Assembly: GCA_028282935.1 (NCBI GenBank)
Contig: JANQGU010000300.1
Span: 1-48,347 of the forward strand
Direction of reading: 5' to 3'
Length of the DNA stretch: 48,347 nucleotides
Source of the DNA: Kiloniellales bacterium
Lineage (GTDB): Bacteria; Pseudomonadota; Alphaproteobacteria; Kiloniellales; JAKSBE01
Made by a program: the position numbers and the translations under genes. Each line of letters begins with the position of its first letter. The first letter of the stretch is position 1. Below are positions 39,950-48,347 of this stretch, piece by piece. A model generated the notes under the pieces. The model was not told where the DNA came from, did no database searches, and saw nothing but the letters and a program-made list of their open reading frames with translations.

Positions 39950-40144
39950 GTTCGAGGACAGCCTCTGTCGCCCCCGACGTCGCCTGTCAGGGGGAGTCGG
40001 CCCGGCCCGCGGGCCTCCGGGGGTGGAGGCTCAAGGCCGGCGAAGCTTGTCAATGGCGCCGCAGTCGCTTATCGCAGGGAGACCGGGTGCGTCCTGTCCC
40101 GGAAACCGGATACGAGAAGGGTTTGACGAGAGGCGTTTGTTCGA

Positions 40145-40840
40145 ATGGCGGATGAGTTGGCAATGGCCAAGTTGGTGCCGGTGCAGCGGGGCAAGACGCT
40201 CGGGGAGTACGTCTACGGCCAGCTCAAGGGCGCGCTCATGTCCGGCACCTTCCAGCCCGGGCAGAAGCTCTCCGCGCGTTCCGTGGCCGACGCCGTCGGG
40301 GTGAGCTTCACGCCCGCGCGGGAGGCGCTCTCGCGCCTGATCGCGGAAGGGGCTTTGGAGACCAAGGGTCCAAAGACCGTCCTGGTGCCCCGCTTGACGC
40401 CGGAACGGCTCTTCGAGATCACCCAGATCCGCTTGGCGCTGGAGGGGCTCGCGGCCGAGCAGGCCGGGAAGCAGGCCGAGCCGCCGTTGATCAAGGCTCT
40501 GGAAGAGATACAGCTCCAACTGGTCGCGGCAATGGACCGCCAGGACTACAAGATGGTCCTGTCCGAGAACGAGGCCTTCCACTTCGCGCTCTATTCCGCC
40601 AGCGGCATGCCCCGGCTGCTTGCCATCATCGAGTCCCTCTGGCTGGCGATCGGGCCGGCTCTCAACCTCCTCTACCCGGAGTTCAGGTTGACCCGGGCGG
40701 GAATCGGCAATCATCTCGCCGCGATCGAGGCCCTCAAGTCGGGGGACGCCCGGGGCGTGCGCAGTGCAATCCAGAAGGACATCGAGGACGGCTTCGCCAT
40801 GCTCAGCAAGGCGATCCTGTCCCTTCCCGAGCAGACCTAG
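40145..40840 (+). CDS. GntR-family transcriptional regulator (FCD-like)
   Basis: GEYVYGQLKGALMSGTFQPGQKLSARSVADAVGVSFTPAREALSRLIAEGALETKGPKTVLVPRLTPERLFEITQIRLALEGLAAEQAG. Confidence 0.93.
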   Translation: MADELAMAKLVPVQRGKTLGEYVYGQLKGALMSGTFQPGQKLSARSVADAVGVSFTPAREALSRLIAEGALETKGPKTVLVPRLTPERLFEITQIRLALEGLAAEQAGKQAEPPLIKALEEIQLQLVAAMDRQDYKMVLSENEAFHFALYSASGMPRLLAIIESLWLAIGPALNLLYPEFRLTRAGIGNHLAAIEALKSGDARGVRSAIQKDIEDGFAMLSKAILSLPEQT

Positions 40841-40971
40841 ACTGGACGTCTCGCCCCGGTCACCGTCTGCGCCGGTTCCCGGCGAGCCTGCGGGCGGCGC
40901 TGTCCCGCCCGGGGCGTGACCGCGGGCGAGGGCGGCACCTTGGCGGTGACGGCGCCCGAGGTTTGACAGCT

Positions 40972-40992
40972 TCAGATATATGATATATCAAA
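40972..40992. promoter_or_regulatory. operator-like palindrome upstream of the class III aminotransferase
   Basis: TCAGATATA-TGA-TATATCAAA; also contains the perfect palindrome TGATATATCA (40981-40990). Confidence 0.55.
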
Positions 40993-41147
40993 AAACCTCC
41001 GGATGAGGCATCTGGACCCGGCGCCGGAAATCGGTGGCTGGACCCTTGGGGAGGTGGAAGCATGCTTGGTCGGCCGAAGCGGGTGACCGCGGGGCACCTT
41101 CGGAGGCCCTTGTTTAAGCGCTCCGCGTCCGAGCGCTCCGCGGCGCG

Positions 41148-42503
41148 ATGAGCATGGGCGGCGAGGTCGGCCTCGGCCACAATCTCTACACGTCGTCTCG
41201 CGCCGCTTTCGAGCGGGCGAAGCAGGTCTTCCCCGGCGGCACGACCCGGATCACGGTGCCGCGCCGGCCCCTGCCGGTCTACATGGCCTCGGGCAAGGGG
41301 GCCTGGCTCACCGACGTCGACGGAAACCGCTATCTGGATTTCAACAACAACTTCACGACGCTGATCCACGGGCACGCCTTCGCGCCCGTCGTCGAGGCGG
41401 TCGAGCAGCAGATCCGCCAGGGCTCCTGCTTCGCCAACCCGACGAGTTACGAGGTCGCTCTGGCCGAGATGCTCTGCGCGCGGGTGCCCGCGATCGAGCG
41501 CCTGCGCTTCGTGAACACCGGAACCGAGGCGGTGATGTTCGCGGTGAAGGCCGCCCGCGCGATCACCGGTCGAACCAAGATCGCCAAGTTCGAGGGCGCC
41601 TACCATGGCGCCTACGACTGGGTCTCGGTGAATCAGACGCAGGAGAACGGCGCCGAAGGCCAGGGACCGACCTCCGCCGGGGCCCAGGTCAACGGGATCC
41701 CCGCCTCCGTGTTCGATGAGGTGGTTCTCCTGCCCTTCAACGATGCCGAGGCTACGGCGGCCATCCTTGAAGCCCACGCCGGGGAGCTCGCCGCGGTCAT
41801 CATCGACCTGGTCCCCAGCCGGGCCGGCCTGATACCGCTGGAGCCGTCCTATGTCGAGGTGATTCGCGGGCTGGCGAAGCGGCATGGAACGCTCCTGATC
41901 TGTGATGAGGTGTTGAACTTCCGCCAGGGCTACGGCGGGGCGATGGGGTGCTACGGCCTCGAGCCGGACCTGGTGGTGCTGGGCAAGATCATCGGCGGCG
42001 GCCTGCCCGTGGGCGCCATCGGCGGCCGCGCCCATCACATGGAGGTCTTCGACAATTCCGCCGGCGATCCCTGCCTGCCGCAGGGCGGGACCTTCTCGGC
42101 CAACCCGCTGTCCATGGTGGCGGGCATCGCGTCGATGAGCGCGCTCGACCCCAACGCCTTCGCCTATCTGGAGGACCTGGGCAACAAGGTGCGGGAAGGG
42201 CTTCGGGAAGTCGCCCGCCTGCGCGGACTGCCGTTGCAGGTCACGGGCGTCGGGTCGCTCTTCCGCATCCATCTGAAGGAGAAGCCTCCCTCCAGCTATG
42301 TCGAAGCCCGGCCGACGCCGGGGGAGGCCGCGCTTCTGGAGAGCCTCGGCTGCGCCTTGCTGGAGAAGGGCGTCGTCATGCCGGCAAGCTCCCCCGGCGC
42401 CTGCTCGACCTCCATGACCGACGCCGACATCGAGTTCTTCCTGGACGTCGTCGGCCGGTGCCTCGACGAGGAAAGCAAGGAGCTGGCGGCGCTGCGGCTC
42501 TAG
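41148..42503 (+). CDS. class III aminotransferase / glutamate-1-semialdehyde aminomutase-like
   Basis: AFERAKQVFPGGTTR; LDFNNNFTTLIHGHA; RFVNTGTEAVMFAVKAARAITGRTKIAKFEGAYHGAYD; ICDEVLNFR; LVVLGKIIGGGLPVGAIGG (PLP Lys). Confidence 0.93.
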   Translation: MSMGGEVGLGHNLYTSSRAAFERAKQVFPGGTTRITVPRRPLPVYMASGKGAWLTDVDGNRYLDFNNNFTTLIHGHAFAPVVEAVEQQIRQGSCFANPTSYEVALAEMLCARVPAIERLRFVNTGTEAVMFAVKAARAITGRTKIAKFEGAYHGAYDWVSVNQTQENGAEGQGPTSAGAQVNGIPASVFDEVVLLPFNDAEATAAILEAHAGELAAVIIDLVPSRAGLIPLEPSYVEVIRGLAKRHGTLLICDEVLNFRQGYGGAMGCYGLEPDLVVLGKIIGGGLPVGAIGGRAHHMEVFDNSAGDPCLPQGGTFSANPLSMVAGIASMSALDPNAFAYLEDLGNKVREGLREVARLRGLPLQVTGVGSLFRIHLKEKPPSSYVEARPTPGEAALLESLGCALLEKGVVMPASSPGACSTSMTDADIEFFLDVVGRCLDEESKELAALRL

Positions 42504-42534
42504 CGGGGCGGTTTCCATTTGGCTGAAAACACCT

Positions 42535-44304
42535 ATGACGGACGGGAGTGAAACGGTGACGGCAGTTTCGAGAGGTCGGGCCGAAGAGCCCGCGGCCAGC
42601 GGCACCGCCGCAGAATTGCTGGCGGCCGCGCTTCGCCATCACGGCGTGGAGCAGATCTTCGGGCAGAGCCTTCCCAGCGCCCTGATCCTCGCGGCCGAGG
42701 ACCTCGGGATCCGCCAGGTCGCCTATCGAACCGAGAACGCCGGCGGGGCGATGGCCGACGGCTACGCGCGCTGCTCGAACCGGATCGGTGTCGTTGCGGC
42801 TCAGAACGGTCCGGCGGCGACCTTGCTCGTCCCGCCTCTGGCGGAAGCCCTGAAGTCGAGCCTGCCCATCCTGGCCCTGGTCCAGGATGTCGACCGTCCC
42901 AACCTGGACCGCAACGCCTTTCAGGAGCTGGACCATCTGAGCCTCTTCCAAAGCTGTACCAAGTGGGTGAGGCGCGTGCAGGACGCCGGGCGTATCGAGG
43001 AGTATCTCGCCGCCGCCATGGTCGCGGCCACGACCGGTCGGCCGGGGCCGGTGGCGCTCCTCCTTCCGGCGGACCTCCTGAAGGAAGAGACCACCCTGCG
43101 TCGCCGGCGGCGCAGGGTCGAATTGGGCGCCTGGCCGATCGACCGGACCGCCGCCGATCCCGATTCGCTGCGTCGGGTCGCCGAGCTGATCGCCCGGGCC
43201 GAACAGCCGGTGGTGATCGCGGGCGGTGGCGTGCTGAGCTCCCAGGCTTGGGAGGAGCTGTCCGTGCTGCAGGACCTTGCCTGTCTTCCCGTCGGCACGA
43301 CGCTCATGGGCAAGGGCAGCGTGAACGAGCGGCACCCGCTGTCGCTCGGTGTTCTGGGCGCGCTCGCCGGCCGGCGGTCGCTTGGGCGGTATACGAACGC
43401 GATCCTGGCCGAGGCCGATTTCGTGCTCCTCGTGGGGACGCGCACGAACCAGAACGGGACGGACAGCTGGAAGATGATTCCGACCCAGGCCACGGTCGCT
43501 CATCTGGATGTCGATGGGCTGGAGGTCGGGCGGAACTACGATTCGCTGCGGCTGGTCGGGGACGCCAAGCTGACCTTGCAGAGCCTAGTTTCCGCCCTTC
43601 AAGGAGAAGACCTCACGAAGCGGATGGCGGGCAGGCCGGAGCTTCAGCGGCGAGTCGAGGCCGCCAAGGCGCGCCACGCCGACGACACCCACGACCTGCG
43701 CTACTCCAGCGCGGCGCCGATTCGGCCCGAGCGTCTGATGTGCGACCTCCAGAAACGTCTTGCGCCCGAGGACATCGTCGTCGCCGATGCCAGCTACTCG
43801 TCGATGTGGGTCGGTGCCTATCTCACGGCGCTCGCGCCCGGCATGAGGTTTCTGACGCCCCGAGGCCTGGCGGGGCTCGGTTGGGGCTATCCCATGGCGC
43901 TGGGCGCCAAGGTCGCGCGACCGGAAAGCTCGGTCTTCTGCTTCGTAGGCGACGGCGGGTTCGGGCATTGCTGGCAGGAGCTCGAGACCGCCAAGCGGAT
44001 GGGCATCCATGTCGTCCTGACCGTGCTCAACAACGGCGTTCTCGGCTACCAGAAGGACGCCGAGGACGTGAAGTTCGGCCGACATACCAGCGCTTGCAGC
44101 TTCGCCGACGTCGATCATCGCCGGATCGCCGAGGCCTGCGGCTGTCTCGGGCTTCGCGTCGAGAAAGCGGAGGATTACGGCGACGCGCTCGGTGCCGCCT
44201 TGGAGGCCGAGCGGCCAAGCCTGATCGAGGTCATGACCGATCCGCAGGCCTACCCGCCGCTGACCCTTTTCGACGGCACGCTCGATAAGCCGGATCCGTC
44301 ATAG
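42535..44304 (+). CDS. thiamine-pyrophosphate enzyme, acetolactate-synthase-like large subunit
   Basis: AALRHHGVEQIFGQSLPSALI; RTENAGGAMADGYAR (catalytic Glu); VGDGGFGHCWQELETAKRMGIHVVLTVLNNGVLGYQK (GDG...NN). Confidence 0.91.
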   Translation: MTDGSETVTAVSRGRAEEPAASGTAAELLAAALRHHGVEQIFGQSLPSALILAAEDLGIRQVAYRTENAGGAMADGYARCSNRIGVVAAQNGPAATLLVPPLAEALKSSLPILALVQDVDRPNLDRNAFQELDHLSLFQSCTKWVRRVQDAGRIEEYLAAAMVAATTGRPGPVALLLPADLLKEETTLRRRRRRVELGAWPIDRTAADPDSLRRVAELIARAEQPVVIAGGGVLSSQAWEELSVLQDLACLPVGTTLMGKGSVNERHPLSLGVLGALAGRRSLGRYTNAILAEADFVLLVGTRTNQNGTDSWKMIPTQATVAHLDVDGLEVGRNYDSLRLVGDAKLTLQSLVSALQGEDLTKRMAGRPELQRRVEAAKARHADDTHDLRYSSAAPIRPERLMCDLQKRLAPEDIVVADASYSSMWVGAYLTALAPGMRFLTPRGLAGLGWGYPMALGAKVARPESSVFCFVGDGGFGHCWQELETAKRMGIHVVLTVLNNGVLGYQKDAEDVKFGRHTSACSFADVDHRRIAEACGCLGLRVEKAEDYGDALGAALEAERPSLIEVMTDPQAYPPLTLFDGTLDKPDPS

Positions 44305-44394
44305 GACAAGCAGTCCGCGTTCCCTTGAACGCCGAGAGTTCGATCGACGGCGCTCTGGAGGTAAGGCCGGCCCTGTCTCGCTGCCCGCCGGCCG

Positions 44395-45192
44395 CTACTG
44401 CAGCTTCCCCAAGATGTCCTTGTGCCGGCCGCCGTTCCAGAGGTCTTGCCGGACCGGCGCCTGTCCGATGGCTTTCGGCCGGGAGGCATAGCTCACCGAC
44501 CTGTCGGGTGTCTCCTCGGCTGCCGCGCCCCCGGGCTCCAGGCGGAGCATGGCGAGGCCCTCCTGGTGCACCCGCTTCTCGATCATCTGCCGCACACCGT
44601 CGCTGTCGTGCTCGGAGATGCGGTCGATCAGCACGGAGAAGGGAAACTCGTCCTCTTGCCGTTCGGCCATGTCGACGTAGATGAGGTTCAGGTAGGGCCC
44701 GATCTGGAGCCAGAGGTTCTCGATCGTGGCGAGCAGCGTCGGCATCCGCGATGCGTTGTAGATGCTCAGGAAGAACTGCATCTTGGCGACACTGGCTCGA
44801 TGCGGATCCCGATCCTCCAAGGCGGAGAGGATCTGGCCGTAGATGCTCACCAGCTGGCCCTCGAGATTGCCGATCGGAGGCTCGGCCGCGCTCGCCGCCG
44901 CCATGCCCTCCAGCACGCTTCGGATCCGGTTGATCTCCGCAAGCTTCTCCAGCGATCGGGTGGGGACGCGAATCGACTTGTTCGCGCCGGCATCAAGGGC
45001 GTTCTGGGCCGCCAGCCTTACGATGGCTTCGCGCACGGGCGTCGGACTCGTGCCCAACCTTTGCGACAGCGGCCGGATCGCCAGCTTGCTGCCGGCGGGG
45101 AACCTTCCCTGCATGAGCGCGGTCTTGAGCTCGAGGTAGACCTGCTCGGACAGCGTCTCCCTGCGGCAGATGGGCCCAAGGCTATGATCCAC
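44395..45192 (-). CDS. GntR-family transcriptional regulator; probable GTG start
   Basis: GAGGAGG-N5-GTG at 45192 gives VDHSLGPICRRETLSEQVYLELKTALMQGRFPAGSKLAIRPLSQRLGTSPTPVREAIVRLAAQNALDAGANKSIRVPTRS; the upstream extension to 45291 looks non-coding. Confidence 0.86.
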   Translation of the reverse strand: MDHSLGPICRRETLSEQVYLELKTALMQGRFPAGSKLAIRPLSQRLGTSPTPVREAIVRLAAQNALDAGANKSIRVPTRSLEKLAEINRIRSVLEGMAAASAAEPPIGNLEGQLVSIYGQILSALEDRDPHRASVAKMQFFLSIYNASRMPTLLATIENLWLQIGPYLNLIYVDMAERQEDEFPFSVLIDRISEHDSDGVRQMIEKRVHQEGLAMLRLEPGGAAAEETPDRSVSYASRPKAIGQAPVRQDLWNGGRHKDILGKLQ

Positions 45193-45707
45193 GGCGGCCT
45201 CCTCTTGTCGAGCACTCGTCTCTTCGACGGCGAGGGCTGGAGCCGGACCGAGAGCGGCTTCGGGGCGCCTGTCGGGGCCTGAGCAACTCACGGGCCAAGC
45301 CCTCGCCTCCTGCTGCGCATTGCCGGGACACGCGGGGCTTTGCTTTGAGAGCTGAGGGAAAGAGGTTCAATTCACGAAGGCCCGTCAGCAACCCAGGCCC
45401 AGATCCCCCGCGCCTCGGCTTACCCAAGCGGTCAAAACGTCGTCCAGCCCTGCAAATGCATTCTATATAAAATATCATTGGCCGGTCGCAGGGAGTGCGA
45501 AGTTTTTGTAAACATTATGAAACAGCTAGGGCCCGCGGTTCCGTCGTCGAGGCCCCGGCATCCAGAGGCTTTCGCGAAGGCGTCTTCGCTTCGACGGGAT
45601 CCTGGGCTTCCTCGGCCGTCTACGGCCCAGGGGGCCGGTGACATTGTCCCTGCCGGCGCCGGCGCCCCGGCCGGAGCTCGCGCTCTTTCCGATCAGACAC
45701 CTAGGCG

Positions 45708-46451
45708 TCACGCTTTCGCACTGATGCTCCGGGGTTTAAGGCCAAGAGAAGTCCTTTGCCCCTTGCCGCCCTCCAGGCGGGGATGGATGGTTCCGTCCTC
45801 GTCCGCCAAGTCGGCGATGTAGGTGAGGGCGGGGCCGATGTCGCTTTCCAGGGCCTTCCGGGCGCCCTCTGCGTCCCGTTTCTCGAGCGCGCGGATGAGC
45901 TGCCCGCGCCAGTCGTGCTTGAGGGCCTTGATGTAGTCGGGGAACAGGAGGCGCAGGCAGGAACCGGTTTGCAGCCAGAGCGATTCGATCAGCTGCACCA
46001 GCTGCGGCATCCGCGACAAGCCGTAGAGGGTGAACTGGAACTCCGTCAGCTTTGCGATGTCCGCGGCGACATCTTTGCGCTGTCGTGCCGCGACGATCTC
46101 GAGGGCGAGCTGTCGAAGCTGCCGGACCTCCTCGGGGCGCGCGTTTTCCGCGGCCCTGGCCGCGGCAAGGCCCTCGACCGTCAGGCGAATGTCGCGCAGC
46201 TCGAGTATCTTCGCCCGGGTCATGGGCGGGATCCGCACGGAACGGTTGGCAGAGGCCGCCAGGGCCCGCTCGGCCGTCAGCCGGTGAATGGCTTCACGGA
46301 CCGGGGTCACGCTCATCCCGAGAGCACCGGCAAGCGCACGCAGCGTCAGCTTCTGTCCGGGTACGAACTGTCCGCTGATCAGCGCCTGCCTCAGCGCTTC
46401 ATAGGCTTCGTTGCCTCGGGTCTCCAGCTCTCCGAGAGGGGGGGCGGCCAT
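45708..46451 (-). CDS. GntR-family transcriptional regulator
   Basis: EAYEALRQALISGQFVPGQKLTLRALAGALGMSVTPVREAIHRLTAERALAASANRSVRIPPMTRAKILELRDIRLTVEGLAAARAAE. Confidence 0.93.
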   Translation of the reverse strand: MAAPPLGELETRGNEAYEALRQALISGQFVPGQKLTLRALAGALGMSVTPVREAIHRLTAERALAASANRSVRIPPMTRAKILELRDIRLTVEGLAAARAAENARPEEVRQLRQLALEIVAARQRKDVAADIAKLTEFQFTLYGLSRMPQLVQLIESLWLQTGSCLRLLFPDYIKALKHDWRGQLIRALEKRDAEGARKALESDIGPALTYIADLADEDGTIHPRLEGGKGQRTSLGLKPRSISAKA

Positions 46452-46715
46452 CTTAGCTTCTTGCCAAGTCCCGATCGATCAATCCGTTTCTGTTGAGCGC
46501 CGGCAAGCCTGCGCAGCAGCATCTCACTCTAGCACCCTCTCGGCCGGTCAAGCAGCACTTCAGCCCCCGAGCCCGCAAGGAAACGGGGATCTCCACCGCC
46601 GGACGGCGATACGATGCGATGAACTGTTATAAAATCTTACGCGGAAAGCCGCTCGTCAAGCGGCTTTCGCGGGCCCGGCCGCGGCGGAGGGCGGTCCTGT
46701 CGCGCCGTGCCTCGG

Positions 46716-47402
46716 TTACTTGTCGGTCAGGGCGTAGCCCACCGTCCAGACCGTGCGGATCAGGTCCTGCTCGGTCTCGGAACCAAGCGCCTTGCGGAGG
46801 CGCGCGACGTGCACGTCGACCGTGCGCCCGCTGGAGCGGCGCTTGGCCTGCCAGACCGCGTCCGCGAGCTCCTTGCGGGAGAACACCTTGTCCGGATGCT
46901 CCAGGAAGTATCTGAGAAGCCGGAACTCGGTCGGCGTGAGGCGAACCTCCCGTCCGGCCCGCCAGACCCTGTGCTCGCTCACGTCCATCGCCACGTCGGC
47001 ATAGGTCAGGTGCTCCTCGCTGGCCCGGTCTTGCGCCTGGCCGTCATGCGCCCGGCGGAGGCTTTCAACGATGGACTGGTAGTCAAAGGCCTCCGCCGTC
47101 GCGTAGCCGGCGGCCGCGGCCTCGTACGGGGACGGGGCCTGATCGGTCAGATAGATGACCGGAGGGCCATCGCCCGAGACGGATCGTCTCTCAAACTGCT
47201 TCAAGTGGCCCTCGCCCGCCGCCTGCGGCCGGGCGTCGAGCACGACGAGATCGACCTCGGATACGAGTTCGGGGCTCGCCGGGTCGGTGCCGGAGGGCGG
47301 CAGCAGGGTGGAAAACCCCTCCGCCTCCAAGACATATCCCAGCATACCCAGATAGGACGGGTCGTCTCCCACGAGTAGAACGATCGGCTTTTCTGTCTTC
47401 AT
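46716..47402 (-). CDS. OmpR/PhoB-type response regulator with atypical receiver (orphan)
   Basis: From ATG 47402: MKTEKPIVLLVGDDPSYLGMLGYVLEAEGFSTLLPP...VDLVVLDARPQ; winged helix VRLTPTEFRLLRYFLEHPDKVFSRKELADAVWQAKRRSSGRTVDVHVARLRKALGSETEQDLIRTVWTVGYAL. Confidence 0.92.
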   Translation of the reverse strand: MKTEKPIVLLVGDDPSYLGMLGYVLEAEGFSTLLPPSGTDPASPELVSEVDLVVLDARPQAAGEGHLKQFERRSVSGDGPPVIYLTDQAPSPYEAAAAGYATAEAFDYQSIVESLRRAHDGQAQDRASEEHLTYADVAMDVSEHRVWRAGREVRLTPTEFRLLRYFLEHPDKVFSRKELADAVWQAKRRSSGRTVDVHVARLRKALGSETEQDLIRTVWTVGYALTDK

Positions 47403-47781
47403 GGTACGATCGCCAGGAACCGGATGGTTGTCGCGGAGTCCCAACCCTTGCTGCCGGTCAGGAGTTGCGGGAGCGGCGCCCTGCGGTGTGTCCCCCCTGC
47501 CTTCGCAGGCTCGAAGAGGCTTTTCCTCGCGGGAGCGCTGCGGTGATCTTCCTGCCGTGCCGGCCGGCGCGACGTCGGGTCCGAGCCCCGTGCGGTCGAG
47601 CCCCGTGCGGTCGAGCAATGCGTCGCCGGGGCCGGGTACTTTGCGGCCAAGCGTTCCTCTACGCTTCGAGGCCAGGTCCATTGCCGTGGCCTCGAAGCAT
47701 CAACGCCATCTTTTACATCCGATCCGGGAGGCAAGAAGGCCCCCATTGCTCGCGCCCAGGTAGATGTCGTCATGAAGAGAT

Positions 47782-47812
47782 ACAGCCGCGCCAGAGTTGC
47801 TGGGTGCGGCTG
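47782..47812. terminator. stem-loop in the long right-hand intergenic region
   Basis: ACAGCCGC...GCGGCTGT with inner CCAG/CTGG. Confidence 0.4.
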
Positions 47813-48198
47813 TTTCAGAGAAACTAGCCCTGTCTTAGATCAACGACTCACTGGTCCCTCTGCCCTCACAGTAGTAGAAAATAACCTATACAGTAAGTAA
47901 TATGCAACCTTAAAGTGTATTTTTGTTATAACATATATGAAAGGTTTGTTGGAGATTGCGGAGTCCTCTTCGCCGGCGCTGGGCTCGCGGCGGGCGCCGT
48001 TGATCGGTCTCCATCGGGGGCGACGGGCCATTGCGGCCGCGTTGCGGCCTATCTCTGCCTCGCGCCCCGCTGCCGAGTCGAGAGCCGGCCGGCCCATCGG
48101 GACCGGTCGAGCCGAGGCTGGATCTCCGGGTTGCGGGCTTGAGAGGCCCGCAGGCTCGAGGCTTACCTAGTGTGGTGGTTCCTAAGTTCGTTGTATCT

Positions 48199-48300
48199 AG
48201 GATCGCTTTTGCGGTCCTCTGGGCAGGAAACGTCGCGCCGGCGATGCCGGCGCATCGGCAAGCGGCGCTGACGCCCCCAGAGGACCGCAAAAGCGACCCT
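48199..48300. repeat. large nested inverted repeat (25-bp outer arms, inner hairpin)
   Basis: AGGATCGCTTTTGCGGTCCTCTGGG (48199-48223) versus reverse complement of CCCAGAGGACCGCAAAAGCGACCCT (48276-48300), 24/25; inner CGATGC-CGGC-GCATCG. Confidence 0.82.
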
Positions 48301-48347
48301 CCGGGCGGCCTTGCAGGCCCCTCGGTCTTCGTTGCGCGGCTCTTGTG

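Overview
The window is high-GC and resembles a Rhodospirillales-type alphaproteobacterial chromosome. Everything below was read by eye, with no database search. Positions ~1-18.9 kb are mostly housekeeping genes: an edge-truncated DUF4910-type aminopeptidase, glnE, an AsmA-like protein, tyrS, cysE, iscR with two tandem cysteine desulfurases, a 2Fe-2S ferredoxin, a TenA-like protein, mnmA and an SCP2 protein. An elongator-type tRNA-Met(CAU) at 19616-19692 is followed by a visibly lower-GC block. That block carries an AAA15-type ATPase plus a RloB-like (putative TOPRIM) protein, an AbiL/RloAB-like candidate defence pair. An 11-bp copy of the tRNA 3' end (CCCCGCTACCA) recurs 2.5 kb downstream at 22183-22193, consistent with a tRNA-anchored micro-island. 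Beyond it lie a 5'-truncated cyclase-family remnant, a methyltransferase, a TPR protein with an unrecognised C-terminal region, a DUF4410 lipoprotein and panC. A compact alpha-oxoamine-synthase-like / MFS / acyltransferase / SDR cluster (29.1-33.6 kb) may make a small secreted metabolite. A putative catabolic region (34-46.5 kb) contains a TctCAB transporter, an M81 peptidase, a class III aminotransferase, a TPP enzyme and three paralogous GntR regulators. An AT-rich palindrome (about TTTGATATA-N3-TATATCAAA) is shared by promoters in this region. Other structures are a MITE-like element that supplies the stop codon of its upstream gene, a large nested inverted repeat at the right edge, and several 12-20 bp tandem duplications in gene-end or intergenic DNA.
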